Of a stretch of 64,000 bases of DNA, positions 53,783-62,299 are shown one piece after another. Numbering within the stretch: the first letter of the stretch is position 1; each line of letters begins with the position of its first letter. A model generated the notes under the pieces. The model ran no database searches. It was not told the DNA's origin and saw only the letters and a list, made by a program, of their open reading frames with translations. Origin of the DNA: Micrococcales bacterium (GTDB lineage: Bacteria; Actinomycetota; Actinomycetes; S36-B12; UBA10799); contig JADKAV010000026.1 in the NCBI GenBank assembly GCA_016719135.1, forward strand, positions 1 to 64,000, in the 5' to 3' direction. The translations under genes and the position numbers were made by a program.

Positions 53783-53795
53783 TAGGCTCGTTCGT
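53783..53795 (+). promoter_or_regulatory. leaderless -10 element of the FAH-family gene and gltX
   Basis: TAGGCT (53783-53788), seven bases before GTG 53796. Confidence 0.5.
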
Positions 53796-54575
53796 GTGAG
53801 AATTGCGCGCTACCGCTTCGAACAGGACGTCGCCTACGGAATCGTGGACGGCGAACAGATCCGCGAGATCGCCGGCACCCCGTTCCCCGAGGTCGCCGGG
53901 ATCGAGGTGACCGGCGTGGAGCATCACATCGACGAGGTGGATCTGCTGGCGCCCGTGCTGCCGACCAAGATCATCGCGGTGGCGAAGAACTACGCCGATC
54001 ACGCCCGCGAAATGGGCGGCGAGGTCCCGGCCGAGCCGATGATCTTCCTCAAGCCGTCCACCGCCGTCATCGGGCCGGAGTCCGTGATCCGGCTGCCGGA
54101 ACAGTCCCGGCAGGTGGAGCACGAGGCCGAACTCGCGGTGGTGATCGGCAGGTTGTGCAAGGACGTGCCTGAGCACCGGGTGCCGGAAGTCATCCTCGGC
54201 TACACCTGCGCCAACGACGTGACGGCCCGCGATCTGCAGGCTGTCGACGGGCAGTGGGGGCGGGCCAAAGGCTTCGACACGTTCTGTCCGCTGGGCCCCT
54301 GGATCGCCACCGACATCGACCCGGACGACTTGGCCATCGAGTGCGAGGTCAACGAGCAGATCCGGCAGGACGGCAACACCGCGGACATGGTGCGCAGCAT
54401 CCCGGAACTGGTGGCCTGGATCAGTTCGGTGATGACGTTGGTGCCCGGTGACGTCATCCTCACCGGGACGCCGGCGGGGGTGGGGCCGCTGCGCAACGGA
54501 GACACCGTGACGGTCACCATCGAGGGCATCGGAACTTTGGACAACATCGTCAGCGACACAGGAGTCTTCGCATGA
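53796..54575 (+). CDS. fumarylacetoacetate hydrolase family protein
   Basis: A 259-residue FAH-fold protein. Metal ligands are visible as Glu-x-Glu in VEHEAELAVVIG and Asp in GYTCANDVTARDLQ. ILTGTPAGVGPLRNGDTV is the family end signature. Members cleave or isomerise diketo acids (for example 2-hydroxyhepta-2,4-diene-1,7-dioate) or act as oxaloacetate decarboxylases. This protein sits upstream of gltX in many actinobacteria. Its stop overlaps the gltX ATG (ATGA at 54572-54575). Confidence 0.88.
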   Translation: MRIARYRFEQDVAYGIVDGEQIREIAGTPFPEVAGIEVTGVEHHIDEVDLLAPVLPTKIIAVAKNYADHAREMGGEVPAEPMIFLKPSTAVIGPESVIRLPEQSRQVEHEAELAVVIGRLCKDVPEHRVPEVILGYTCANDVTARDLQAVDGQWGRAKGFDTFCPLGPWIATDIDPDDLAIECEVNEQIRQDGNTADMVRSIPELVAWISSVMTLVPGDVILTGTPAGVGPLRNGDTVTVTIEGIGTLDNIVSDTGVFA

Positions 54576-56023
54576 ATCAAGTCCGCGTCCGTTTCTGTCC
54601 ATCGCCGACTGGCAACCCGCACGTGGGGATGGTCAGGACCGCGCTGTTCAACTGGGCCTACGCCCGTCACACCGGCGGGGCTTTCGTCTTCCGGATCGAG
54701 GACACCGACTCGGCACGAGATTCCGAACAGAGTTATCAGGCGCTGGTCGACACCCTGCGCTGGTTGCATCTCGACTGGGACGAGGGCCCCGAGGTGGGTG
54801 GGCCGCACGAACCGTATCGGCAGTCCCAGCGGCTTGCTCTTTACGAACGCACCGCTGCGCAGTTGATCGCCGATGGTAAGGCCTATCACTGCTACTGCAC
54901 CCCTGAAGAGCTTGAACAACGCCGCGAGGTGGCGCGCCAGGAGAAGCGGGCGCCGGGCTACGAGGGAACCTGTCGGTCACTCACCGAAGAACAGGTGGCT
55001 CGGTACCGCGATGAGGGCCGGCAGCCGGTGGTCCGCTTGCGTATGCCTGATCACGATTGGCACTGGGACGACCTCGTGCGCGGACAGATGCACGTGCGCG
55101 ACGAACATGTGCCGGACTTCGTCATCGTCCGCGCCAACGGTGAGCCTCTGTACACCCTGGTCAACCCGGTGGACGACGTCGCCATGGGAATCACCCACGT
55201 ACTGCGCGGGGAGGACCTGTTGTCCAGCACGCCGCGTCAGTTGGCGATGTACGAGGCGCTGGGTGCCCCGGTTCCTCGCTTCGGCCATCTGCCGTACGTG
55301 ATGGGGGAGGGCAACAAGAAGCTGAGTAAGCGCGACCCCGAGTCGAACTTCAACACCTACGTCGAGCAGGGTTTTCTGCCCGAGGCGATGGCGAACTACC
55401 TGGCACTGCTGGGTTGGTCGATCGGGGAGGACCGCGAGTTCTTCTCCTTGCAGGAGATGGCCGATGCGTTCGACGTCTCGCGCGTCAACCCGAGTCCGGC
55501 ACGGTTCGACATCAAGAAGTGCACGGCCATCAACGGGGACTGGATCCGCACCCTGGCCGTGGACGACCTGGCCGACCGGATGCTGCCGTTCCTGCAGCGC
55601 GACGGGGTGCTCGAGGAGACCATCACGACCGAGCAGCGCGAACTGCTCATCCAGGCGACCCCACTTGTCCAGGAGCGTATGGAGACGTTGGGACAGGCTC
55701 CGGGGATGCTGGGGTTCCTGTTCGCCGCAGACGATTTCGCCGTCGATCCCGATGATGCGCAGAAGTTGTTGAACGAGCAGGGCCTGCAGGTGGTCCGGGC
55801 TGCCTCGGCGGCAGTCGCCGACCTGCCCGAGTTCACCGCCGACGCGATCCAGTCCGCGCTGCGTGAAGCGCTGGTGGACGCGATGGGCATCAAACCGAAG
55901 TTGGCGTTCGGACCGGTGCGGGTAGCCGTCACAGGTCGCCGCGTGTCGCCCCCGTTGTTCGAGTCCATGGAGTTGCTGGGCCGCGAGGAGTCACTGCGGC
56001 GGCTTGCCCTGGCATCGGAGTAG
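54572..56023 (+). CDS. gltX: glutamate--tRNA ligase
   Basis: A 483-residue class I aminoacyl-tRNA synthetase. The HIGH motif appears as PSPTGNPHVGM near residue 9, and the KMSKS loop as KKLSKRDPESNF. The C-terminal anticodon-binding helical domain is complete. Length is normal for the discriminating or non-discriminating type; in actinobacteria it usually also charges tRNA-Gln for GatCAB. tRNA-Gln and tRNA-Glu lie about 3.4 kb downstream. Confidence 0.95.
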   Translation: MNQVRVRFCPSPTGNPHVGMVRTALFNWAYARHTGGAFVFRIEDTDSARDSEQSYQALVDTLRWLHLDWDEGPEVGGPHEPYRQSQRLALYERTAAQLIADGKAYHCYCTPEELEQRREVARQEKRAPGYEGTCRSLTEEQVARYRDEGRQPVVRLRMPDHDWHWDDLVRGQMHVRDEHVPDFVIVRANGEPLYTLVNPVDDVAMGITHVLRGEDLLSSTPRQLAMYEALGAPVPRFGHLPYVMGEGNKKLSKRDPESNFNTYVEQGFLPEAMANYLALLGWSIGEDREFFSLQEMADAFDVSRVNPSPARFDIKKCTAINGDWIRTLAVDDLADRMLPFLQRDGVLEETITTEQRELLIQATPLVQERMETLGQAPGMLGFLFAADDFAVDPDDAQKLLNEQGLQVVRAASAAVADLPEFTADAIQSALREALVDAMGIKPKLAFGPVRVAVTGRRVSPPLFESMELLGREESLRRLALASE

Positions 56024-56215
56024 GCCCTTCGGTTGCCCTTGAGGATTCTCATGACTGCTGGCCGCAGGGCGGCATCTGTGGGCCGGAGAACCGTGGGCGA
56101 AAAGCTGAGGCGTCGGCTCGCGAGCCCCGCGCCGACCGTGTTAAGGCTGGGACCGGCGGGCAGGCGACCAGCGTCGGGATGGCATCCAGGCCCGCAGAAT
56201 CCGAACGGCCTGGCT

Positions 56216-58099
56216 TCACACGTGCCGCGCGGCATGCTCCAGGGCTTGGTCGGCCGTGGTCGGCGGTCCGAGCAGGATGCCCTGCCCGTACTGGCATCCC
56301 ATGTCCTGGGCGAACCGGCGCTGGTCGTCGTCCTCGATGCCTTCGGCGATGATGCTGATTCCCAACGCGTGGCCCAAATCGCACAGCATGCGGGCCAGCG
56401 ATTCGGCGCGTGGGTCGTCGACCGTCGAGTTCAGGAAGGACCGATCGAGTTTGATCAGGTTCAGCGGCAGGGTGCGCAGACTCGACAGGGAGGAATGCCC
56501 TGATCCGAAGTCATCCAGGGCGATAGCGATGCCGCGAGACTGGAACTCGGCCAGACGCTGACCGATTCGGAAGTCCGCCAGGGCGGCGGTCTCGGTGATC
56601 TCGATGACCAGACGTCGTGGATCCGCGCCGGTGTCTTCGAGCGCCTCATCGAACCATTCGATGATGCCATCGGCTGCGATCTGGCTCGGTGACATGTTGA
56701 TGAACAAGCGCAAGTCGCCGGGAAGATCGTTCAAGAAGTGCAGGGACCGGCGGATCAACCGCCTGCCCAAGTCGTTGAGCAGGCCCGCGGTCTCCGCGGT
56801 CGCGATGAACTCCTCAGGCCCGATCGGGCCCTGCGGGGAGTTCCATCGGGCCAGCGCCTCGTACCCGATGACGTTGTCGCCGTCCAGCGCCAAGATGGGT
56901 TGATAGGCCATCCACAGTTCGTCGGTCGGCAGCGCCCGGCGCAGTTGCCGTTCCAGTTCCAGGGCGTACTGCATGCGGTCGATCATCGAATCGTCGTAGA
57001 AGGCCAGCGCCGATCCGCCGGACTGCTTGGCCTCGTACAGCGCGATGTCAGCATCCCGCAGCAGCGTGTCGGGACCGACCGGAGAGCCCTGCGAGAAGGT
57101 GATGCCGATGCTGGCCTCGACGTAGGCGGGCGTGCCGTCCAGCATGAATGGCTCGTCGACCGCTTTGATGATGCGGGTGGCGATCTCGCGAGTGTCGCGC
57201 TCGCGGGCGGCCGAGTCTGTGGTGAGGTTCTCGCACAAGACCACGAACTCATCACCGCCTATCCGGGCGATGGTGTCGACCTCCCGGATCGCAGAGCCGA
57301 TACGACGGGCGCATTCGACCAACAACACGTCACCGGCGGCGTGCCCCAGCGTGTCATTGACCCGCTTGAACCGGTCCAAGTCGATGAACAGAACCGCCAC
57401 GGATGTGCCGTAACGGCGGGCGCGCTGCAGCCCACGATTGATCTGATCGACCAGGGAGGCGCGATTTTGCAGGCCCGTGAGGCTGTCATGGTTGGCACGC
57501 CATATCAGTTCCGCCTGCGCCTTCTTGCGTTCGGTGATGTCCTCGATGGCGAGCACGCCGCCGCCGCTGGCCATGGGCCGGAAGAGCAGCGAAGCGCTCA
57601 AGGTCCCAGTACGCGTCATCAGCAGCACGTCAGAGCAACGCCAGTTCTCGCCCGTGGCGATTGCGTGTTGCAGGTCGACGGTGCTGGGGTCCTCGGGGTC
57701 GGCGGTGACCAGAACCGACCCGATCGGCTCCGCGACCTGGGTGTCGTGATCCAGACCCAGGATCATTTCCGCCACCGGGTTCAGATCGAAGATCTGTCCG
57801 TTGTCCTCGAGCACGATCAGTCCCGTGGCGGCGGTGTCGAAGACAGCCTTCAGACGGTCGCGCTGGACAGTCGCTTCCGATTGCGAGGCCTCCTGCAACC
57901 TGTCGTAGAGGTCCTGCATCTCCTGGGACGCCAGGCTGAAAGCCCGATCGTGCAGATAGCGCTGTTTGTCAGCGTCGTCGTAGGACAGTGAGACCCGCTG
58001 CAGAAGTGCGGCGAACCGCTCGTCGGTCACATCGTCGGGAATGAGCCCGGTGCGCGCCATCTGCCGCAGGAGGGTGCGATGCCACGGCGACGCATTCAT
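56216..58099 (-). CDS. PAS-GGDEF-EAL cyclic-di-GMP protein
   Basis: A 627-residue cytosolic signalling protein. After a helical N-terminus with a coiled-coil (residues about 50-75) comes a PAS domain (about 78-190: GLIVLEDNGQIFDLNPVAEM). The GGDEF domain has an intact active site (IGGDEFVVL at about 281). The EAL domain starts with YEALARW at about 414 and keeps NMSPSQ, EITETA, DDFGSG and KLDRSF. Both cyclase and phosphodiesterase could be active. No transmembrane helix is seen. ATG 58099 overlaps the FIST stop (ATGA), so the pair is coupled. Confidence 0.9.
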   Translation of the reverse strand: MNASPWHRTLLRQMARTGLIPDDVTDERFAALLQRVSLSYDDADKQRYLHDRAFSLASQEMQDLYDRLQEASQSEATVQRDRLKAVFDTAATGLIVLEDNGQIFDLNPVAEMILGLDHDTQVAEPIGSVLVTADPEDPSTVDLQHAIATGENWRCSDVLLMTRTGTLSASLLFRPMASGGGVLAIEDITERKKAQAELIWRANHDSLTGLQNRASLVDQINRGLQRARRYGTSVAVLFIDLDRFKRVNDTLGHAAGDVLLVECARRIGSAIREVDTIARIGGDEFVVLCENLTTDSAARERDTREIATRIIKAVDEPFMLDGTPAYVEASIGITFSQGSPVGPDTLLRDADIALYEAKQSGGSALAFYDDSMIDRMQYALELERQLRRALPTDELWMAYQPILALDGDNVIGYEALARWNSPQGPIGPEEFIATAETAGLLNDLGRRLIRRSLHFLNDLPGDLRLFINMSPSQIAADGIIEWFDEALEDTGADPRRLVIEITETAALADFRIGQRLAEFQSRGIAIALDDFGSGHSSLSSLRTLPLNLIKLDRSFLNSTVDDPRAESLARMLCDLGHALGISIIAEGIEDDDQRRFAQDMGCQYGQGILLGPPTTADQALEHAARHV

Positions 58100-59235
58100 G
58101 GCGCAGGTATCTGCTCGGAGATGGTGGTGATGGTCATGGTCTGGTTGTGCAGGGAGCACAGACCGTCCTTGGGGGCGATCTCTCCGTAGCTGTAGAAACC
58201 GATCATGGGCGCACTTCTGCCGAGAACGTCCAGGACCGCTTCCACTTCCTCCTCGGCCCGCGCCCCCATCACCAGTCGCCGGCCCACGCAGGACACGGCC
58301 ACGGCCAACTGCGCGGGGTCGTCGTGACACGCCTGAGCCGCTTCGGTGGCGCCTTCGGTGAGGCGCTCGAGACTGGTCCACATCAGACGCGCGGACCATC
58401 CCTGGGGAACGTCGCCGGCGAATGTCATGGACTGCGTCTGCTCGTCCACGGAAAGGACCGTGCGCACCAGTCCGCTACTGGCGTTTTCGGACCATACAGT
58501 GAGCGGGAACAGCAGAGCGGCCGACGGCAACTCGTCGGCCCTGTCGCCCAGATACTGCTTGTACAGCGCCAGCGCCGGTTGACCGTCGAGTTCGTACAGC
58601 ACGTTGCCTTCGCTTGCGGTGATGGTCCGGCGAGGGCCGAATCCATCCCATCCGCCCTGCGATCCGTGTCCAAAGCTGACGGCCTGCCCGAGCACTGCGA
58701 AGGCGGCCACGCAGTCCTCGCCGGTATGCCCGTCGAAATGCACCCATGTGCGCTCGAACCGGGGACCGTCGGCGGCAAGCCCACCTGAGACCGGCGTGCC
58801 CGGCGGCAGGTGCCGGAGCAGGCCGTTGACCAAAGCGCTTCCGTTGATCGTCAATCCGCCCGCGAAGACCATCACCCCGGCGATGTGTTCGCCGTGCGCT
58901 GCGCTGGTCAGCTCCCGGCCGACAACCGCACCCACGTCCTCTGCCGTGCGCCCGCCCGCGGGGGTGCAGGCGCCGACGACGCGGGCGGTGTCGAAGGCGG
59001 TGATGGCCACCACCAAAGGAGCGGGGTCCACGCGTGGACCGAGGATCTGCCCTGCCGTCGAGCAGCCGATGACGGTAGCCGGCACCTGGGCGCGCAACTG
59101 CTGCAGGGCCTCGGAGGTGTCGACCGTGGGATCGGAGAAAGCCAGTGCCACGGTCGAACCGGGTCGGGCGGGAACGGTGCGCAGATCCTTCGACCAGCCC
59201 TCATGAGGACTCCAGGTGGCCAGCGAGGTGTGCAC
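58096..59235 (-). CDS. FIST-domain sensory protein
   Basis: A 379-residue protein with FIST_N (about residues 25-210: VPATVIGCSTAGQILG, GVMVFAGGLTINGSALVNGL, PVSGGLAADG) and FIST_C (about 215-370: NVLYELDGQPALALYKQYLG, APMIGFYSYGEIAP). FIST domains are predicted ligand-binding sensors linked to chemotaxis, histidine kinases and c-di-GMP proteins. GTG 59235 is chosen for its GGAGG Shine-Dalgarno; GTG 59259 has none. First gene of a two-gene unit with the GGDEF-EAL protein, so it probably controls that protein. Confidence 0.85.
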   Translation of the reverse strand: MHTSLATWSPHEGWSKDLRTVPARPGSTVALAFSDPTVDTSEALQQLRAQVPATVIGCSTAGQILGPRVDPAPLVVAITAFDTARVVGACTPAGGRTAEDVGAVVGRELTSAAHGEHIAGVMVFAGGLTINGSALVNGLLRHLPPGTPVSGGLAADGPRFERTWVHFDGHTGEDCVAAFAVLGQAVSFGHGSQGGWDGFGPRRTITASEGNVLYELDGQPALALYKQYLGDRADELPSAALLFPLTVWSENASSGLVRTVLSVDEQTQSMTFAGDVPQGWSARLMWTSLERLTEGATEAAQACHDDPAQLAVAVSCVGRRLVMGARAEEEVEAVLDVLGRSAPMIGFYSYGEIAPKDGLCSLHNQTMTITTISEQIPAP

Positions 59236-59376
59236 GTTCCCCCTCCAGGTAGACACCACGCATTATCCTCACGGCGGGGGCACCAGGCATCTCGAACGGA
59301 GGTCAGGTTTGGGTGGGCGCAACCTGCCAGGCGCGCAGATGTGGCGCACGTCATGGTCGGTCTGGCGCACCGGGCG

Positions 59377-59405
59377 TTTCACCGATGGGATCGGCTGGGT
59401 ATGCT
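59377..59405 (+). promoter_or_regulatory. promoter of the tRNA-Gln/tRNA-Glu unit
   Basis: TTTCAC (59377-59382) and TATGCT (59400-59405) with a 17-base spacer, 35 bases before tRNA-Gln. Confidence 0.5.
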
Positions 59406-59440
59406 GTAACGGTTGCTTTTTCCAGCGACACAACAACCCT

Positions 59441-59512
59441 TGGGGTATGGGGTAATTGGCAGCCCGACTGTTTCTGGTCCAGTTAGTCTAGGTTCGAGTC
59501 CTGGTACCCCAG
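59441..59512 (+). tRNA. tRNA-Gln (CTG anticodon)
   Basis: Acceptor TGGGGTA pairs with TACCCCA. The D arm is GGGT/GCCC. The anticodon loop is TTCTGGT with anticodon CTG. The T arm is CTAGG-TTCGAGT-CCTGG. Discriminator G; CCA is not encoded. It has the same layout as other actinobacterial tRNA-Gln, including the weak last pair of the anticodon stem. Confidence 0.92.
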
Positions 59513-59535
59513 CGAGACGCTTGCGCATCTCACCC

Positions 59536-59608
59536 GGCCCCGTTGTGTAGTGGCCTAGCACGCCGCCCTCTCAAGGCGGTAGCGCGGGTTCGAATCCCGT
59601 CGGGGCTA
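59536..59608 (+). tRNA. tRNA-Glu (CTC anticodon)
   Basis: Acceptor GGCCCCG pairs with CGGGGCT (G-T at the first pair, as in Streptomyces). The anticodon stem is CCGCC/GGCGG around CTCTCAA, so the anticodon is CTC. T loop TTCGAAT. CCA is not encoded. 23 bases after tRNA-Gln. Confidence 0.95.
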
Positions 59609-59612
59609 CAAG

Positions 59613-59646
59613 AAGAAGACCCAGGTCCTCGACCTGGGTCTTCTTT
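59613..59646 (+). terminator. terminator after the tRNA pair
   Basis: AAGAAGACCCAGGTC pairs perfectly with GACCTGGGTCTTCTT (15 base pairs, loop CTC). It starts four bases after tRNA-Glu. Confidence 0.85.
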
Positions 59647-59664
59647 CATGGTCGGTGATCGATC

Positions 59665-59676
59665 TAGATTCAAAGA
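59665..59676 (+). promoter_or_regulatory. leaderless -10 element of the nucleotidyltransferase gene
   Basis: TAGATT (59665-59670), six bases before ATG 59677. Confidence 0.5.
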
Positions 59677-60135
59677 ATGGTTGGAGCCGAACGCCTGCGT
59701 GAGGTTGATCGCATCGTGGCGGCAGTACATGCGTGGGCGGTCACGGACGAGCAGGTCCATGCGGTGGCGGTCGTGGGCTCGTACGCTGCTGGACGACCGC
59801 GCATGTCCAGCGACCTGGATCTGGTGATCGTGGCGTCCGCCCCGAAGCGATTGCTACCAGACATCGACTGCGTGTCGGCAGCGGTGGGCGTGCACGCTGC
59901 GCCGGTCCGGGAGCGGGACTGGGGCCGCCTACGGGAGCGGAGGTTTCGGACCCCGACCGGGCTGGACATCGATCTGGGAATCGTGGCGTTGTCCTGGCTC
60001 GGGACGCCAGTTGATCCTGGAACCGCACGCGTCCTGCGAGACGGCTGTCAGATCGTCTTTGATCCGGAGGGCGTAACCGCCGAAACTCTGCACAGTCTTG
60101 GAGTCACCGTTCGGCATTGGGCCGGCATGCAGTGA
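59677..60135 (+). CDS. nucleotidyltransferase-fold protein
   Basis: A 152-residue protein with the polymerase-beta-type signature GSYAAGRPRMSSDLDLVI (Gly-Ser and Asp-x-Asp) and a later Asp in GLDIDLGIVALSWL that completes the metal triad. It resembles minimal nucleotidyltransferases and kanamycin-type aminoglycoside adenylyltransferase domains, but no helical substrate domain follows. It might be the MNT half of an MNT-HEPN pair; no HEPN partner is beside it. It converges on ndgR. Confidence 0.75.
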   Translation: MVGAERLREVDRIVAAVHAWAVTDEQVHAVAVVGSYAAGRPRMSSDLDLVIVASAPKRLLPDIDCVSAAVGVHAAPVRERDWGRLRERRFRTPTGLDIDLGIVALSWLGTPVDPGTARVLRDGCQIVFDPEGVTAETLHSLGVTVRHWAGMQ

Positions 60136-60148
60136 AGCACATCGCCGA

Positions 60149-60832
60149 TCAGGCGTCGAGTTCGCGTTCCACCTCCGCGGCAGCAGCCCGGACCCGGGTG
60201 CCGAATCGCTGACCGGGGCGTTTGGTCAGACGGTCGATCGGCCCGGAGATGCTCACCGCGGCGATCACACGTCCGCCGGAGAGAACCGGCGCCGAGACGC
60301 TGGCGACACCGGACTCGCGCTCGGCCACACTGTCCGCCCAGCCGCGGTTGCGCACCGCGTTGAGAGCCTTGGCGTCGAAAGCGGACGGGCCGTCCGACCA
60401 CGCTGCGAGGACTTGTGCGGCGGAGCCGGCCGACATCGTGAGGACTGCGCCCTCCGGGACGGTGTCGCGCAACCCGGTTGCCGGTTCCACACTGGCCACG
60501 CACAGGCGCCGGTTGCCCTTGCGCCGATAGATCTGTGCGCTCTCCCCGGTGTCGTCGCGCAGTCTGCGCAGAGTCGGCAGTGCCACGGTCCGCAGGCGGT
60601 CGCCACTGCTGGCCGCGCTGAGTTCGTGCAGCCGGGGACCGATCGTGTACCGGCCGCTGTCATCTTTGTCGACCCAGCGAAGGCCGACCAGCGCGGATGC
60701 CAGTCGGTGGCACGTCGCGCGCGGCTGTCCGGTCAGAACCGAGAGATCGTTCAGATCCTGCGGTCCGACCTCCAGCGCGTCCAGGATCGCCCCTGCCTTG
60801 ACCAGCGTCCCGACCGTGTTAGCCTTTTCCAT
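60149..60832 (-). CDS. ndgR: IclR-family regulator NdgR/LtbR
   Basis: A 227-residue regulator with an N-terminal winged helix (about residues 8-65: LVKAGAILDALEV, LSVLTGQPRATCHRLASAL) and a C-terminal IclR effector domain (SAQIYRRKGNRRLCVASVE, VSAPVLSGGRVIAAVSISGP). The divergent position next to leuC identifies it as the NdgR/LtbR type that controls leucine genes, in Streptomyces and Corynebacterium respectively. Its ATG has a leaderless TAGTAT, and a palindrome lies at the shared promoters. Confidence 0.9.
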   Translation of the reverse strand: MEKANTVGTLVKAGAILDALEVGPQDLNDLSVLTGQPRATCHRLASALVGLRWVDKDDSGRYTIGPRLHELSAASSGDRLRTVALPTLRRLRDDTGESAQIYRRKGNRRLCVASVEPATGLRDTVPEGAVLTMSAGSAAQVLAAWSDGPSAFDAKALNAVRNRGWADSVAERESGVASVSAPVLSGGRVIAAVSISGPIDRLTKRPGQRFGTRVRAAAAEVERELDA

Positions 60833-60844
60833 AAGGTGATACTA
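60833..60844 (-). promoter_or_regulatory. leaderless -10 element of ndgR
   Basis: TAGTAT on the minus strand (60844-60839), six bases before ATG 60832. Confidence 0.6.
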
Positions 60845-60862
60845 CGATCCCACAATGTGGGA
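60843..60862 (+). promoter_or_regulatory. leuC promoter and NdgR-type operator palindrome
   Basis: TACGAT (60843-60848) is a -10 for leuC; it overlaps the ndgR -10 by two bases. TCCCACAATGTGGGA (60848-60862) is a perfect palindrome of six-base arms around AAT, covering the leuC start point and the region just upstream of the ndgR -10. A bound repressor would block both genes. Confidence 0.65.
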
Positions 60863-60879
60863 CACAAGGGATGGTGGGC

Positions 60880-62298
60880 ATGTCCAAGACACTTTCGGAG
60901 AAGGTATGGGACGCGCATGTCGTGCGCAGTGCCGAGGGTGAGCCGGACCTGCTCTACATCGACCTGCACTTGATTCACGAGGTGACCAGTCCACAGGCCT
61001 TCGACGGACTGCGGGCCACCGGCCGCGGCGTGCGCAGGCCGGATCTGACGCTGGCCACCGAGGATCACAACGTTCCCACCCTGGATATCGACAAGCCGAT
61101 CGCGGACCCCATTTCGCGTGCCCAAGTGGAGGCGTTGCGCACCAACTGCGCGGAGTTCGGGGTGCCGATCCGCCCCCTGGGCGACGCAGATCAGGGGATT
61201 GTGCACGTCGTGGGCCCGCAGTTGGGTCTGACCCAGCCGGGTATGACGGTGGTGTGCGGAGACAGCCACACATCGACTCACGGAGCATTCGGGGCACTGG
61301 CCTTCGGCATCGGCACCAGCGAGGTGGAGCACGTCCTGGCCACGCAGACCCTGCCGTTGAAGCCGTTCAAGACGATGGCGGTGAACGTCGAGGGTCATCT
61401 GCCCGAGGGTGTCACCGCCAAAGACCTGATCCTCGCGATCATCGCCCAGATCGGCACCGGTGGGGGTCAGGGGTACGTCATCGAGTATCGCGGGCCGGCC
61501 ATCGAGGCGTTGAGCATGGAGCAGCGCATGACGATCTGCAACATGAGCATCGAAGCGGGCGCCCGGGCCGGGATGATCGGTCCCGATGAGACGACGTTCG
61601 AGTACTTGCGGGGCAAGCAGCGCGCCCCCGCGGACTTCGACGCGGCCGTCGATTACTGGCGCACCCTGGTCACCGATGCGGATGCGACCTTCGACAAGGA
61701 GGTGACGATCGACGCCGCTGGTCTGAGCCCGTACGTGACCTGGGGGACGAACCCGGGCCAGGGGCTTCCGCTGCGCGCATCGGTGCCCGCCCCGGAGGAC
61801 TTCGACGATCCGGCGGCCCAGCAGGCCGCGCGCAAGGCGCTGGACTACATGGGACTGCAGGCGGGAACGCCGCTGAAGGAAATCCCCGTCGACACGGTGT
61901 TCCTCGGTTCCTGTACCAACGGGCGGATCGAGGATCTGCGAGCGGCCGCGGACATCCTGCGGGGCCGCAAGGTCGCCGACTCGGTGACGATGCTGGTCGT
62001 GCCCGGCTCGGTGAAAGTCCGTTTGCAGGCGCAGGCCGAAGGCCTGGACACGGTCTTCACCCGGGCCGGCGCGCAATGGCGCAATGCGGGGTGCTCGATG
62101 TGTCTGGCCATGAACCCGGACAAGCTTCGTCCGCAGGAGCGCAGTGCTTCGACCTCGAACCGCAACTTCGAAGGCCGGCAGGGCCCGGGCGGTCGGACAC
62201 ATCTGGTCTCCCCGCAGGTGGCGGCCGCGACCGCGGTGGCCGGCCACCTGGCCGAGCCCAACGATCTGCCGGCACCCAGCGAACTCGTGGAGGTCTGA
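60880..62298 (+). CDS. leuC: 3-isopropylmalate dehydratase, large subunit
   Basis: A 472-residue aconitase-family subunit that isomerises 2- to 3-isopropylmalate with LeuD. The [4Fe-4S] Cys are in FLGSCTNGRIEDL and NAGCSMCLAMNPD. Substrate motifs are VVCGDSHTSTHGAFGALAFGIGTSEVEHVLATQ. Length is normal. ATG 60880 (SKTLSEKVWDAHVV) is preferred; ATG 60871 in the same frame lies too close to the AAGGG site. Followed after one base by leuD. Confidence 0.96.
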   Translation: MSKTLSEKVWDAHVVRSAEGEPDLLYIDLHLIHEVTSPQAFDGLRATGRGVRRPDLTLATEDHNVPTLDIDKPIADPISRAQVEALRTNCAEFGVPIRPLGDADQGIVHVVGPQLGLTQPGMTVVCGDSHTSTHGAFGALAFGIGTSEVEHVLATQTLPLKPFKTMAVNVEGHLPEGVTAKDLILAIIAQIGTGGGQGYVIEYRGPAIEALSMEQRMTICNMSIEAGARAGMIGPDETTFEYLRGKQRAPADFDAAVDYWRTLVTDADATFDKEVTIDAAGLSPYVTWGTNPGQGLPLRASVPAPEDFDDPAAQQAARKALDYMGLQAGTPLKEIPVDTVFLGSCTNGRIEDLRAAADILRGRKVADSVTMLVVPGSVKVRLQAQAEGLDTVFTRAGAQWRNAGCSMCLAMNPDKLRPQERSASTSNRNFEGRQGPGGRTHLVSPQVAAATAVAGHLAEPNDLPAPSELVEV

Positions 62299-62299
62299 G

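Noticed and set aside
56024..56215. Small gene between gltX and the GGDEF-EAL gene
   Set aside because: The plus-strand frame from 56033 runs on into sequence antisense to the GGDEF-EAL gene and has no ribosome binding site.
59677..60135. Aminoglycoside resistance gene
   Set aside because: Only the minimal nucleotidyltransferase core is present, without the helical substrate-binding domain of such enzymes.
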